From the NCBI GenBank assembly GCA_016720595.1, contig JADKKI010000005.1, forward strand, positions 186,001 through 250,000: DNA of 64,000 nucleotides. Reading direction: 5' to 3'. Below, piece after piece: positions 8,978-17,513 of this stretch. Position 1 is the stretch's first letter; the number at the start of each line of letters is the position of its first letter. A model generated the notes under the pieces. That model was not told the origin of the DNA and ran no database searches. It saw only the letters and a program-made list of their open reading frames with translations. The DNA is from Myxococcales bacterium. GTDB taxonomy: Bacteria; Myxococcota_A; Polyangia; Haliangiales; Haliangiaceae. Position numbers and translations under genes: made by a program.

Positions 8978-11247
8978 CACCAGTCCTTCTCGACGGGATC
9001 GTTGGCGCCGTCTTGCTTGTGGCGTTCCTTCTGCCGGCGGGCATCTTCATCTCGCGCCCGCTGGCTCGCGCCGCCCTTCTGCTGCTGCTGGTCCTGCTTC
9101 TGCTGGTCCTGCTTCTGCTGATCCTGCTTCTGCTGGTCCTGCTTCTGCTGATCCTGCTTCTTGTCGTTCTGCTGGGGCGGCTGCAGCAGCTTGAGCGCTG
9201 CCTCGAGGTGCTCGATCGCCTTGCCCTGACTCTTCACCGAGGGGAGCAGGCTCTCGCTGGATTGCTTCGCGTCGCGGGCTTTCACGAGGATCCTGGAAGC
9301 ATCGCTCATCTCGGTCTGCGCCTGGCGGACCTCGTCCGCCGCAGCGGCGAGCGTCTTCGGATCGGGCGCGCCGGGCTTCGAGGGGCCCTGCTGCTTGCCG
9401 GCGGCGTCGGCCTGAGCGGCGAGCGCGTCGGTGATCGCCTTGGCGAGCTGGCCATGACCATCCTCGCGGCTGATCAGCGTCGGGTACCGCGGCTCGCGCG
9501 TGAACTGATCCTCGCCGTTCGCTGTGGACGTCTGATCGCGGGTCTCGCCTTGATCACGGATCAGCTGCTGCAGGTGCTCGATCACCGAGAAGAACAGCTT
9601 CCGCAGCTCCTCGAGCTTCGCCTCGGTCTCCTTCGCCGGTGGCAACGGATCCTTCGCGAGCGTGATCGCCTTGTCGAGCTCGTCGAGCTTGGCCTGCGCC
9701 TGGCCACGCAGCTCCTCGGCGTGGGTCAGCTGCTCCTTCATCTGGACGAGCTGCTGCTTGGCGGCCTCGGCCTGCTTCGGGTCCTTCTGCTGCGCGGCCT
9801 CCTGCTCCTTGGCGGCGAGCCCGCTGACCTCGTCCGCGATCAGGTCCTTGAGCCGCGCCAGCCGCGCCACGTTGCGCGCCAGGCCATCGCGGGTCTCCTT
9901 CGAGCGCTCGGCCGCGGGGAGCTTCTCGCTCTCGGGTGACAGCAGGCCCGATAGCCGCTTCTGCTCGCCGTACGCGAGCTCGATGGTCTGCTTCAGGTCC
10001 GCGAACTGCTCGATCGCGCGGGACAGCGCGATCAGCGCCGCACGCTCCTGCGCGAGCGCATCGGGGAGCTTGGCCGCGGTCAGGGCCTCGCGCGCGTGGT
10101 CCATCGCGCCGCTCGCCTCGACCACCGAGGGCAGGGCCGCCCTCACACGCTCGAGCAGCTTGGCCTGTTCGGGAGGCGCCGGCTTGGCCGGATCGGGTGG
10201 GTGCTCCGTGGCCGCGGCGAGCCGTGCGCGCACCTCCTCGAGCCGATCGCGGAGGCCACCCTGGCGCTCGCCGATCATCGGTGGTGCGAGCCACGCGGGC
10301 AGCGGGCCCTGCGGTGCGCTGACATTGGGCCCGAGCTCGAGCGTGCCGGCCGCGGCGCTCGCGCGCGCGGTGTCCTGGAGCACCTCGAGCTCGTCCTGCG
10401 CCACGCCTCGCAGCACGGTGATCGGATCGAGGAGCTGCTCGCGGGCGCGCTTGAGCGAGATCAGCGCGGCCTCGGCCTTCGCGACGCCCTCCTCGGCGGC
10501 GAGCTCCTGGAACTTGCGGCGCGCGTCCGCGATCCGGGTGCGGCCATCGAGCAGGTAGAGATCCACGTTCTTCAGCTGGACCACGCGCACGCGCTCCTGA
10601 TCATCTCGTTTGTCCTCGGGCTTCTTGCCGATCGTGTCGATCTCGTCGGCCGCGAGATCGGTGATCACGCCGGCCTCGGCCACCACGCCGCGCTCGCGGT
10701 CCGCGAGGTGGGTCAACGTGCCTTGCTGGGCCAGCGGATCGGTCCCTCCGGCGCTCTTGATCGCGATCCACGCGCCGCGCGCGTCATCGAGGATGCTGCG
10801 CTGCTCGCCGATCAGCGCGTCGAGCCGCGCCTCCAGCTTGCCCGCGCCCTTGTTGAGCTCGTCGCTGATCGCCTGGACGCGCGCGCGGATGATCGCGAGG
10901 TTGGCCTGGGTGTCGGCGTCGTCCTTGCGCAGGCGCGCCGCATCGCCGAACCACGAGGCCGCCTGCTGCGCGAGCTCGAGGGCCTTGGCGAGGTCCGCGT
11001 CCTTGCCGGTGCGGACCTTGTCGGCGTGCAGCGCGTACGCGATTCCGAGATCGTACGCGGCGCGGAACCGCAGCTCGGGATCCACGCCGGCGGCGCTCCG
11101 CGCCTGGAGGAGCTTGGTCTCCGCGGCTTCGAGATCTCCCGAGGTGAGGGCGGTGATCCCTTCATTGTACGTATCGCGCGCGTCGCGGTGCTCGCCGCCG
11201 CAGGCTACGAGCGCGAGGGCGCACAGCACGCTGACGATCCGGATCAT
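8977..11247 (-). CDS. TPR/coiled-coil lipoprotein of the Bat operon (BatC position)
   Basis: A 756-residue lipoprotein (signal CALALVACGG). Residues about 25-130 look like TPR helices (YNEGITALTSGDLEAAETKL). The centre is long, charged and coiled-coil forming, rich in Ala, Glu, Lys and Gln. The C-terminus carries five tandem KQDQQ units followed by a basic tail. It occupies the place of the TPR gene batC between batB and batD and overlaps both neighbours (ATGA with batB, TGATG with batD), so a structural role in the same envelope complex is likely. The large coiled-coil body is not typical of BatC, and I do not claim orthology. The start at 11247 is fixed by the overlap and the lipobox; a longer frame upstream is an artefact. 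Confidence 0.8.
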   Translation of the reverse strand: MIRIVSVLCALALVACGGEHRDARDTYNEGITALTSGDLEAAETKLLQARSAAGVDPELRFRAAYDLGIAYALHADKVRTGKDADLAKALELAQQAASWFGDAARLRKDDADTQANLAIIRARVQAISDELNKGAGKLEARLDALIGEQRSILDDARGAWIAIKSAGGTDPLAQQGTLTHLADRERGVVAEAGVITDLAADEIDTIGKKPEDKRDDQERVRVVQLKNVDLYLLDGRTRIADARRKFQELAAEEGVAKAEAALISLKRAREQLLDPITVLRGVAQDELEVLQDTARASAAAGTLELGPNVSAPQGPLPAWLAPPMIGERQGGLRDRLEEVRARLAAATEHPPDPAKPAPPEQAKLLERVRAALPSVVEASGAMDHAREALTAAKLPDALAQERAALIALSRAIEQFADLKQTIELAYGEQKRLSGLLSPESEKLPAAERSKETRDGLARNVARLARLKDLIADEVSGLAAKEQEAAQQKDPKQAEAAKQQLVQMKEQLTHAEELRGQAQAKLDELDKAITLAKDPLPPAKETEAKLEELRKLFFSVIEHLQQLIRDQGETRDQTSTANGEDQFTREPRYPTLISREDGHGQLAKAITDALAAQADAAGKQQGPSKPGAPDPKTLAAAADEVRQAQTEMSDASRILVKARDAKQSSESLLPSVKSQGKAIEHLEAALKLLQPPQQNDKKQDQQKQDQQKQDQQKQDQQKQDQQQQKGGASQRARDEDARRQKERHKQDGANDPVEKDW
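9080..9163 (-). repeat. 15-bp tandem repeat coding KQDQQ
   Basis: Five near-identical 15-base units read KQDQQ in the lipoprotein on the minus strand. The units differ mainly by a GTC/ATC codon swap (Asp codons GAC/GAT), so they are recent or are being homogenised. Copy-number change would stay in frame. Confidence 0.8.
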
Positions 11248-12272
11248 CGCGCCCTCCGATCGCCGGCGCCGGCGCCCACCCACAGCGCGCCGATCAGGGC
11301 GGCGAGCGAGATCAGCACCAGCCACTGGAACTGCTCGGAGGGGATCTGGCGGACCGCTGCATCGGCCGCGGCGCGCACGATCGGCTGCACGTGGCTCTCC
11401 ATGATCGAATCGAGATCGATCGCCGAGGTCCCGGCCGGGACGTAGGCTCCTTCGGTGACCAGCGCGATCTTGCGCAGCTGCTCGCCATTGAGCTTGCTGA
11501 TCACCGGCGCGCCGTCGTGCATCAACGTGGTCTTCGCGCCGGTCTGCGGATCGGTCAGCGTGATCTGGCTGCCCGCTTCGCTGCCGAGCCCCACCGCGAT
11601 GATCTTCACGCCCGCGTTGCGCGCGGCCTTTGCGGCCTCCTCCGAGTACGGATCCTGATCATCGCCATCGGTGATCAGCACGATCAGCTTCGCGCCATCA
11701 CTCGCCGGGAACCCACGGAGGGCGACCTTGATCGCCTCGCCGATCTTGGTGCCTCCGCGGCCGGCGCTGGTGGTGTCGATCGTCGAGAGCACCGTGGTGA
11801 AGAACGAGTGATCGGGCGTCAGCGGGCACACCTGGACGGCGCGGCCGGCGAACGCGACCAGCCCGACCCGGTGGCCCTCGAGGCGCTGCACGACCTGGCC
11901 GATCTCGGCCTTCGCGCGCGCGAGCCGGTTCGGCGCGGTGTCCTCGGCGAGCATCGAGCGCGACGTGTCGATCGCGAACACCACATCCGCCGACGCGGTG
12001 GACGCGGTGACGGTCTCGGTGGCTCCGCGCAGCTGGGGGCGCATCAGCGCACCGACGGCGGCGATCATCGCGACGAACAACAGCGCGAGGCGCAACACGA
12101 TCCGCTCCGTGCTCGCCTGCGCCGTCAGCCGGCGCTGCATCACCGGCGAGAGGAACGTGCCCATCGCGCCGCGCGCACGTAGCTCGAGCAGCGCGAGCCC
12201 CGCGGTGATCGCGAGGGCGACCCACATCAGGTGGATCCGCTCGAGCTCGACCCAGTTCCAATCGAAGATCAC
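11244..12272 (-). CDS. batB: BatB: membrane-anchored von Willebrand factor A protein
   Basis: A 342-residue vWA protein. Two N-terminal membrane segments (HLMWVALAITAGLALLEL and LRLALLFVAMIAAVGALM) are followed by the vWA domain with the metal-ion adhesion motif DTSRSM and conserved LITDGDDQD, and one C-terminal membrane segment (FQWLVLISLAALIGALWVGA). This is the classic BatA/BatB layout. The start is GTG at 12270-12272: it has a GGAGG eight bases upstream and shares a GTGA overlap with the batA stop. Frames extending further upstream lie inside batA. BatA and BatB are thought to form a complex regulated by the MoxR ATPase. The closest relative in the window is BatA immediately upstream. Confidence 0.9.
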   Translation of the reverse strand: MIFDWNWVELERIHLMWVALAITAGLALLELRARGAMGTFLSPVMQRRLTAQASTERIVLRLALLFVAMIAAVGALMRPQLRGATETVTASTASADVVFAIDTSRSMLAEDTAPNRLARAKAEIGQVVQRLEGHRVGLVAFAGRAVQVCPLTPDHSFFTTVLSTIDTTSAGRGGTKIGEAIKVALRGFPASDGAKLIVLITDGDDQDPYSEEAAKAARNAGVKIIAVGLGSEAGSQITLTDPQTGAKTTLMHDGAPVISKLNGEQLRKIALVTEGAYVPAGTSAIDLDSIMESHVQPIVRAAADAAVRQIPSEQFQWLVLISLAALIGALWVGAGAGDRRAR

Positions 12273-13303
12273 GGCAACCTCCGGAGCACGCTGCCGCGGA
12301 GCCCGAACGCGAGGATCACGAGGCCCATCGCGATCACCACGAACCACGCATAGTACTGGTGGTACTCGGTGAACTGCTCCTGCTCGATCGTGGTGCGTTC
12401 GAGCGCATCGATCTGCTTGTAGATCTTCGCGAGGCTGGCGTGATCGGTGGCGCGGAAGTACTGCCCGCCGGTCTTGTCGGCGATCCGGCGCAGCGTGCTC
12501 TCGTCGATCGAGACCTGCATCTGCATCAGGTCACTCGATCCGTCCGACCGCGTGACACGGATCGGCGCGATCCCGTTGGTGCCGGCGCCGATCGTGTAGA
12601 CCTTGACGCCAGCCTTCACTGCATCGTCGATCGCGGTGTCCTCGTCGATGTCGTGGACGTTGGATTCGCCATCGGTCAGGAGGATCACGATCCGGCCGAC
12701 CTTTTCTTTGGGCTTGAACTCGGCGAGCCGGGTCACCGCGAGCTCGAGGCCCGCGCCGATCGCGGTGCCATCCTCGCCCTCGACGGCGAACTCGAGCTGC
12801 CGCGCGGCGGTGGCGAGGTTGCCGTGATCGAGGGTCAACGGGCTGCGGGTGTCGGCATAGCGTGCGAACGCCACCAGGCCGATCGCGTCGTCGGGGCGGC
12901 CGTCGAGGCCCGCGCCACCGAGCGCGAACTGCTCGAACACCTGCTTGACCGCATCGAGCCGGGTCAGCTCCTTGGTGCGCTCCGAGAGATCGAGCGCCTT
13001 CATCGAGCCGGAGACGTCGACGGCCATCATGATCGCGATGCCATCGCGCCGGACGCGTGCGGTCTTGTCGCCGGCGCGAGGCCCCGCGAGCGCGATCGCG
13101 AGCGCCACGATCGACAGGCCGATCAGCGCATCGGGGAGCCAGGCGATCCGGGTGCGCCAGGTCTCGCCGCCGGCGGGCAGCGCCCGCAGGGACGAGAACA
13201 CCACGCGCCCCGAGCTCCGCACCGACCACCACACGGCGGGTGCGGCGAGCAGCGCGCCGAGCAGGAACCACGGCTCGGCGAGGTCCACCCCGAACACCCT
13301 CAT
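12269..13303 (-). CDS. batA: BatA: membrane-anchored von Willebrand factor A protein
   Basis: A 344-residue vWA protein with two N-terminal membrane segments (PWFLLGALLAAPAVWWSV and LIGLSIVALAIALAG), a full MIDAS motif DVSGSM near residue 95, LLTDGESNVHD, and a C-terminal membrane segment (YAWFVVIAMGLVILAFGL). It sits at the start of the batA-batB-lipoprotein-batD part of the operon, overlapping the preceding gene by ATGA. The intact metal site distinguishes it from degenerate vWA copies and suggests ligand binding. Its role in envelope stress or secretion is inferred from Bacteroides and Francisella Bat systems. Confidence 0.92.
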   Translation of the reverse strand: MRVFGVDLAEPWFLLGALLAAPAVWWSVRSSGRVVFSSLRALPAGGETWRTRIAWLPDALIGLSIVALAIALAGPRAGDKTARVRRDGIAIMMAVDVSGSMKALDLSERTKELTRLDAVKQVFEQFALGGAGLDGRPDDAIGLVAFARYADTRSPLTLDHGNLATAARQLEFAVEGEDGTAIGAGLELAVTRLAEFKPKEKVGRIVILLTDGESNVHDIDEDTAIDDAVKAGVKVYTIGAGTNGIAPIRVTRSDGSSDLMQMQVSIDESTLRRIADKTGGQYFRATDHASLAKIYKQIDALERTTIEQEQFTEYHQYYAWFVVIAMGLVILAFGLRGSVLRRLP

Positions 13304-14340
13304 GCGGCCTCCCGGAGGCGCGTGTCCTCGACGAACCCTCGCGCGGCCGACAGGGTGGCGAGAGACTCCTCGGTGTCGGGCCGATAGCCGGCGAACTTCA
13401 CGCGATCACACCTCTCGAGGAACTGGGTCAAGAGCCCGCGATGCTCCTCGGTGAGCTCCGGCCGCGCCGTGGCGACCAGGAGGAACTCCTCGGTGGTCAG
13501 CTCCGGCGCGCGGATCTCGTAGCGATGCTCGAGGTACGTGCGGACGATCCCCGACAGCCGCACGAACCAGCCATCGGCGGTGTCGGCATCGGGGGCACCC
13601 TTGTCGTGGAGTGCGCGCAGCTCGGCCACCGCCTCCTCGTAGGCGGAGCGCTGCTGCTCGATCCGCCGGCGAGCACGGTACGCGCGGAACGCGAGGATCG
13701 AACCCGACCCGAGCATCAGGACCGCACCGGCGATCCCGGCCACCAGGGTCCAGCTCGTGCCGCCGACATCGGCGGGCAGCTCGCCCATCGCGGGCTTGAG
13801 CTCGGCGGTCGCGCGCTCCGCGGGCACGGGGGCGATCTCGAGTGGCACCTCGTCGGTGAGGAGCTCCTGCGGCTTCCGGGTGTCGGCCGAGCCGGCGGCG
13901 CCCTGGGCGCGCGCGTCGATCATCTCGAGCCGCAGGGGCGGGATCCGCTGCCTGCCACTCGACGGTGCTTCGAGGGTGTAGGTCTGCTGCTGCAGCTGGC
14001 CGCCGCTGGGCTGCCGCTCGGTGTCGCGGGTGAAGCCGACCACGCGGAACCGTCCGAGGCGCTGGTCGCCGGCTTCCTGGAAGGGAGCGTCGATGCTGAT
14101 CCCGGCCGGCGCCTCGATCTCGAGCCGCACGTAGATCGATTCGCCCAGGGTCGGCTTCGCCGGCCACACGCGCACGGTGGCCTTGACCGGGCCGTTCTCG
14201 GTGGTCTTCGCGATCGCGTCCTTCGCGGGCTCGATCGGTGCGGGCTCCGAGGTCGATTGGGTCTCCTCGCCGCCGCAGCCTCCGAACAGGCCGACGCCCA
14301 GACCCAGCACCACCAGCGCGCGCGTGGTCACGGTCCTCAT
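13300..14340 (-). CDS. BatD/DUF4381-like lipoprotein with one membrane segment
   Basis: A 346-residue protein. The N-terminus is a lipoprotein signal (LGLGVGLFGGC). An extracytoplasmic Ig-like half (KATVRVWPAKPTLGESIYV) resembles BatD repeats. One membrane segment (LVAGIAGAVLMLGSGSILAF) leads to a cytoplasmic helical domain with the features of the DUF4381 type found between DUF58 and vWA genes: GIVRTYLEHRYEI, TTEEFLL, and CDRVKFAGY. A lipid anchor plus a membrane segment in one protein is unusual; possibly the first segment is an uncleaved anchor. The ATG at 14340 overlaps the DUF58 stop (ATGA). Function presumably is to couple the vWA complex to its envelope partner. Confidence 0.75.
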   Translation of the reverse strand: MRTVTTRALVVLGLGVGLFGGCGGEETQSTSEPAPIEPAKDAIAKTTENGPVKATVRVWPAKPTLGESIYVRLEIEAPAGISIDAPFQEAGDQRLGRFRVVGFTRDTERQPSGGQLQQQTYTLEAPSSGRQRIPPLRLEMIDARAQGAAGSADTRKPQELLTDEVPLEIAPVPAERATAELKPAMGELPADVGGTSWTLVAGIAGAVLMLGSGSILAFRAYRARRRIEQQRSAYEEAVAELRALHDKGAPDADTADGWFVRLSGIVRTYLEHRYEIRAPELTTEEFLLVATARPELTEEHRGLLTQFLERCDRVKFAGYRPDTEESLATLSAARGFVEDTRLREAA

Positions 14341-15317
14341 CGGCGCAACCTCCGCTCGCGCTCGCGGAAGAACCGCAGCAGCGGATCGACCATCGACTCC
14401 GAGGCATCGAACACGATCAGATCCATGCCCGTTGCGCGCAGCTGATCGCGCAGGTCTGCGGTGCGCTTTTGGGCCCGCGTCTTCAGCTCTGCGCGAAACG
14501 CGGGGCTGCGCGTGTCCACGAGGCGGGTCTTGCCGGACTCGGCGTCCTCGAGCGTGACGAGGCCGGTGGGCGGCATCTCGGCCTCGCGCGGATCGGTGAT
14601 CAGCGCCGCCACCACGTCGTGCTTGCGGTTCGCGTGGCGCAGCACCTGGAGGTAACCCTCGTCGAGGAAGTCCGAGACCAGGAACAGCACCGCGCGGCGC
14701 GGCAGCACGCGCCGGCAGAACTCGAGCGCCGCCGAGATGCTGGTGGCGCGTCGCGGCTCGCGCTGGGTCTTGGCCTGCAGCTTCGCCCACCACTGTCGGA
14801 CCCGCTGCGGGATCTCCATCAACGTGCTGCGGGTGGTGAGGCCGGTCGGCGTCTCCTGACCGCGCGCGAGCACCTCGCGCACCACGCGGAGCGCGTGCTT
14901 GCCGCCCTTGCGCGGCGGGATGTACTGGTCTGCGCCGCCGTGGAACAACAGCAGGCCGACCTTGTCGCCATTCTCGACGGCGCTCATCGCGAGCAACGCG
15001 GAGAGCTCGACGGCGGCCTCGAGCTTGCTGCGCCGACCCGAGCCGAAGTCCTGGGACGCACTGACGTCGACCAGCAACATCACGGTGAGCTCGCGCTCCT
15101 CGACGAACCGCTTGACGTGCGGCTCACCGGTGCGCGCGGTGACGTTCCAGTCGATCGTACGTACGTCATCACCGGGCACGTACGGCCGGACCTCGTCGAA
15201 CTCCATCCCCCGTCCCTTGAACACGGACAGGTACGCACCGGCCATGACGTCAGAGACCTGACGACCGGTGACGAACTGGATGCGCTTGACGGCTTGCGCG
15301 ATCTCTTGAGGCAGCAT
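14337..15317 (-). CDS. DUF58 domain protein of the MoxR-Bat cluster
   Basis: A 326-residue soluble protein of the DUF58 family, the standard partner of MoxR ATPases. The signature block is clear: GRGMEFDEVRPYVPGDDVR, then IDWNVTARTGEPHVKRF and VMLLVDVSAS, a vWA-like core with a DVSAS metal motif. A second half with FLVSDFLDEGY completes the fold. It lies 17 bases after the moxR stop and overlaps the next gene by ATGA, so it is translated as part of the chain. Its biochemical role is unknown; MoxR/DUF58/vWA sets are viewed as chaperone-like systems that mature or insert metal into other proteins. Confidence 0.92.
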   Translation of the reverse strand: MLPQEIAQAVKRIQFVTGRQVSDVMAGAYLSVFKGRGMEFDEVRPYVPGDDVRTIDWNVTARTGEPHVKRFVEERELTVMLLVDVSASQDFGSGRRSKLEAAVELSALLAMSAVENGDKVGLLLFHGGADQYIPPRKGGKHALRVVREVLARGQETPTGLTTRSTLMEIPQRVRQWWAKLQAKTQREPRRATSISAALEFCRRVLPRRAVLFLVSDFLDEGYLQVLRHANRKHDVVAALITDPREAEMPPTGLVTLEDAESGKTRLVDTRSPAFRAELKTRAQKRTADLRDQLRATGMDLIVFDASESMVDPLLRFFRERERRLRR

Positions 15318-15334
15318 GCGACGGCTCGGCTAGG

Positions 15335-16318
<984 letters not shown>

Positions 16319-16399
16319 GGCGGTGTTCTGGGGGTGGAGGAAACGCCGTCGGCGGGCGGCCTGTCAACTGGTGCCCCCCGATCGAAATTCCCGTCCAGG

Positions 16400-16426
16400 C
16401 AGGTCGCGGGACACCCCTGCGACCTG
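16400..16426. promoter_or_regulatory. Inverted repeat in the divergent moxR / TonB-like promoter region
   Basis: CAGGTCGC (16400-16407) and GCGACCTG (16419-16426) form perfect 8-base arms around 11 bases. The dyad lies 82-108 bases upstream of moxR and about 120 bases upstream of the TonB-like gene, so it is a candidate operator for either. A near-consensus TTGACA for moxR (16362-16367) lies between the dyad and moxR. No regulator gene is adjacent. Confidence 0.4.
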
Positions 16427-16542
16427 ACGCATGTGTCCTGATCTCCACAGAGATCGCGGGCTTGCCGCTGCGACGGTCTGGCACGTCGCGTGTACGCGTG
16501 TCCGTTCGCGAAGGGGAGGTTCCTGCCAGGAGCCACCACATC

Positions 16543-16989
16543 ATGAAGTCCGTCCTGATCTCGACCATCGTTCATCGCCTCGGCCTTGGCCTCGGCCTGG
16601 CACTGGCCCTCGGCGCCTGCGCCACCACCGGAGCCTCGACCCTCGACCGCGAGCCGCACGCGGGTTCCCGGGTCCAGCTCGACCTGGTTCCCCATGCCGA
16701 CGCGACCCGGGTGTTCCCGGCCGCGATCGATCCCCGCCTGCCGAGCGCCGATCGGATGTCCCACCAGATCCTGGCCGAGCTCGGCGATGCGGCCTCGATC
16801 GAGGTCAAGCTGTGCGTGGTTCCAGACGGTTCGGTCAGCTCGGTCGAGGTCCTGAGCTCTTCGAGGCTCGCGGCGTTCGACGACTCCGTCATGGCGGACG
16901 CCATGCACTGGCGGTTCGCGCCGCAACCCGGCCCGGCCACCGTGCGGACCTGCGAGCGCGCCACGATCACGTACCGGCCCGCCGCCTGA
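16543..16989 (+). CDS. TonB C-terminal-like lipoprotein
   Basis: A 148-residue lipoprotein. The signal ends in LALGAC (Cys 26). The C-terminal ~75 residues (IEVKLCVVPDGSVSSVEVLSSS, then MHWRFAP and RATITYRP) have the beta-alpha-beta pattern of TonB C-terminal domains, but there is no cytoplasmic anchor or Pro-rich spacer and no ExbB/ExbD gene nearby. It is therefore a free periplasmic or outer-membrane TonB-like module, as is common in myxobacteria. The start ATG at 16543 is preferred to an upstream one because it sits before the signal peptide and follows purine-rich GGGGAGG and CAGGAG. Partner unknown. Confidence 0.75.
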   Translation: MKSVLISTIVHRLGLGLGLALALGACATTGASTLDREPHAGSRVQLDLVPHADATRVFPAAIDPRLPSADRMSHQILAELGDAASIEVKLCVVPDGSVSSVEVLSSSRLAAFDDSVMADAMHWRFAPQPGPATVRTCERATITYRPAA

Positions 16990-17048
16990 TCACGATCGCC
17001 GTCATCCTCATCCTGATCCACATCCACATCCGGATCCCGGAGGTCTAA

Positions 17049-17117
17049 CCAGGAAGCAGGGAACCAAGGTCAGAGGATCTTCTCTAAAGTCCGCTGCCTT
17101 GCTTCCTGGCTTCCTGG
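17049..17117. repeat. Inverted repeat CCAGGAAGC ... GCTTCCTGG (right arm duplicated)
   Basis: CCAGGAAGC at 17049-17057 faces GCTTCCTGG at 17101-17109, and the right arm is repeated directly at 17109-17117. It starts 60 bases after the TonB-like stop. It may be the terminator region of that gene or the remnant of a small element. The part of this 524-base gap between here and 17236 shows nothing else I recognise. Confidence 0.45.
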
Positions 17118-17235
17118 GTTTGATCTCCGAGCACATGTCATGGGTGGTGCGGAGCTGTGTCCAGCACCGCGCCTACCGCTCCTCATCCACGATCGCGTTC
17201 GATCGCACTTCTTTGTCAGCGCGCGAATACGATCC

Positions 17236-17265
17236 TTGCGTTCCGCGAACGCGCGCGCGTAGAGT
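17236..17265 (+). promoter_or_regulatory. Sigma-70-like promoter TTGCGT-N18-TAGAGT
   Basis: TTGCGT (17236-17241) and TAGAGT (17260-17265) are separated by 18 bases. Transcription would start near 17272, giving an untranslated leader of about 240 bases before the MATE gene. The leader holds a short ORF and a stable hairpin. Confidence 0.5.
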
Positions 17266-17287
17266 GGATTTCACGGAGATCATTTCA

Positions 17288-17380
17288 ATGAGCATCGCCA
17301 TCCGCCTCATGTGTCAGTCGTCGACGACGAAGTTCGTCGATGACTGCACAGCCCGCGGTGCGCGAGGCTCGGAACGCTGA
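17288..17380 (+). CDS. Possible 30-codon leader peptide upstream of the MATE gene
   Basis: An ATG at 17288 follows GGAG by nine bases (17275-17278) and opens a 30-codon frame ending in TGA at 17378-17380. The peptide begins MSIAIRLMCQ, has two cysteines and an Arg-rich end. It is located inside the predicted leader of the MATE transporter, before the hairpin at 17406-17428. Translation of such an ORF could control the hairpin, as in attenuation of drug-efflux genes. It could equally be chance; there is no homology I recognise. Confidence 0.35.
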   Translation: MSIAIRLMCQSSTTKFVDDCTARGARGSER

Positions 17381-17405
17381 TCCGAGATCACTCCCTCCCC
17401 GCCGC

Positions 17406-17428
17406 GGGCTCCAGCAATCCTGGAGCCC
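17406..17428 (+). terminator. Perfect 9-bp hairpin in the MATE leader (terminator/attenuator candidate)
   Basis: GGGCTCCAG (17406-17414) pairs perfectly with CTGGAGCCC (17420-17428) over a five-base loop, followed by TTCGAGTTTT, a weak U-rich run. A second small hairpin CGACGA/TCGTCG lies near 17325. Position between a short ORF and the transporter start fits an attenuator. Confidence 0.5.
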
Positions 17429-17513
17429 TTCGAGTTTTCGGCACCCGACGGGCTCCTCCAGAGCATCTGTCCTCCTGTTGCAGCGACGCCGCGTGCGTCG
17501 CGAGGGCCGTCGT

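Noticed and set aside
16475..16500. Possible sigma-54 site (TGGCAC-N5-GTGTA) upstream of the TonB-like gene
   Set aside because: The -12 part does not match TTGC and no enhancer-binding regulator is nearby.
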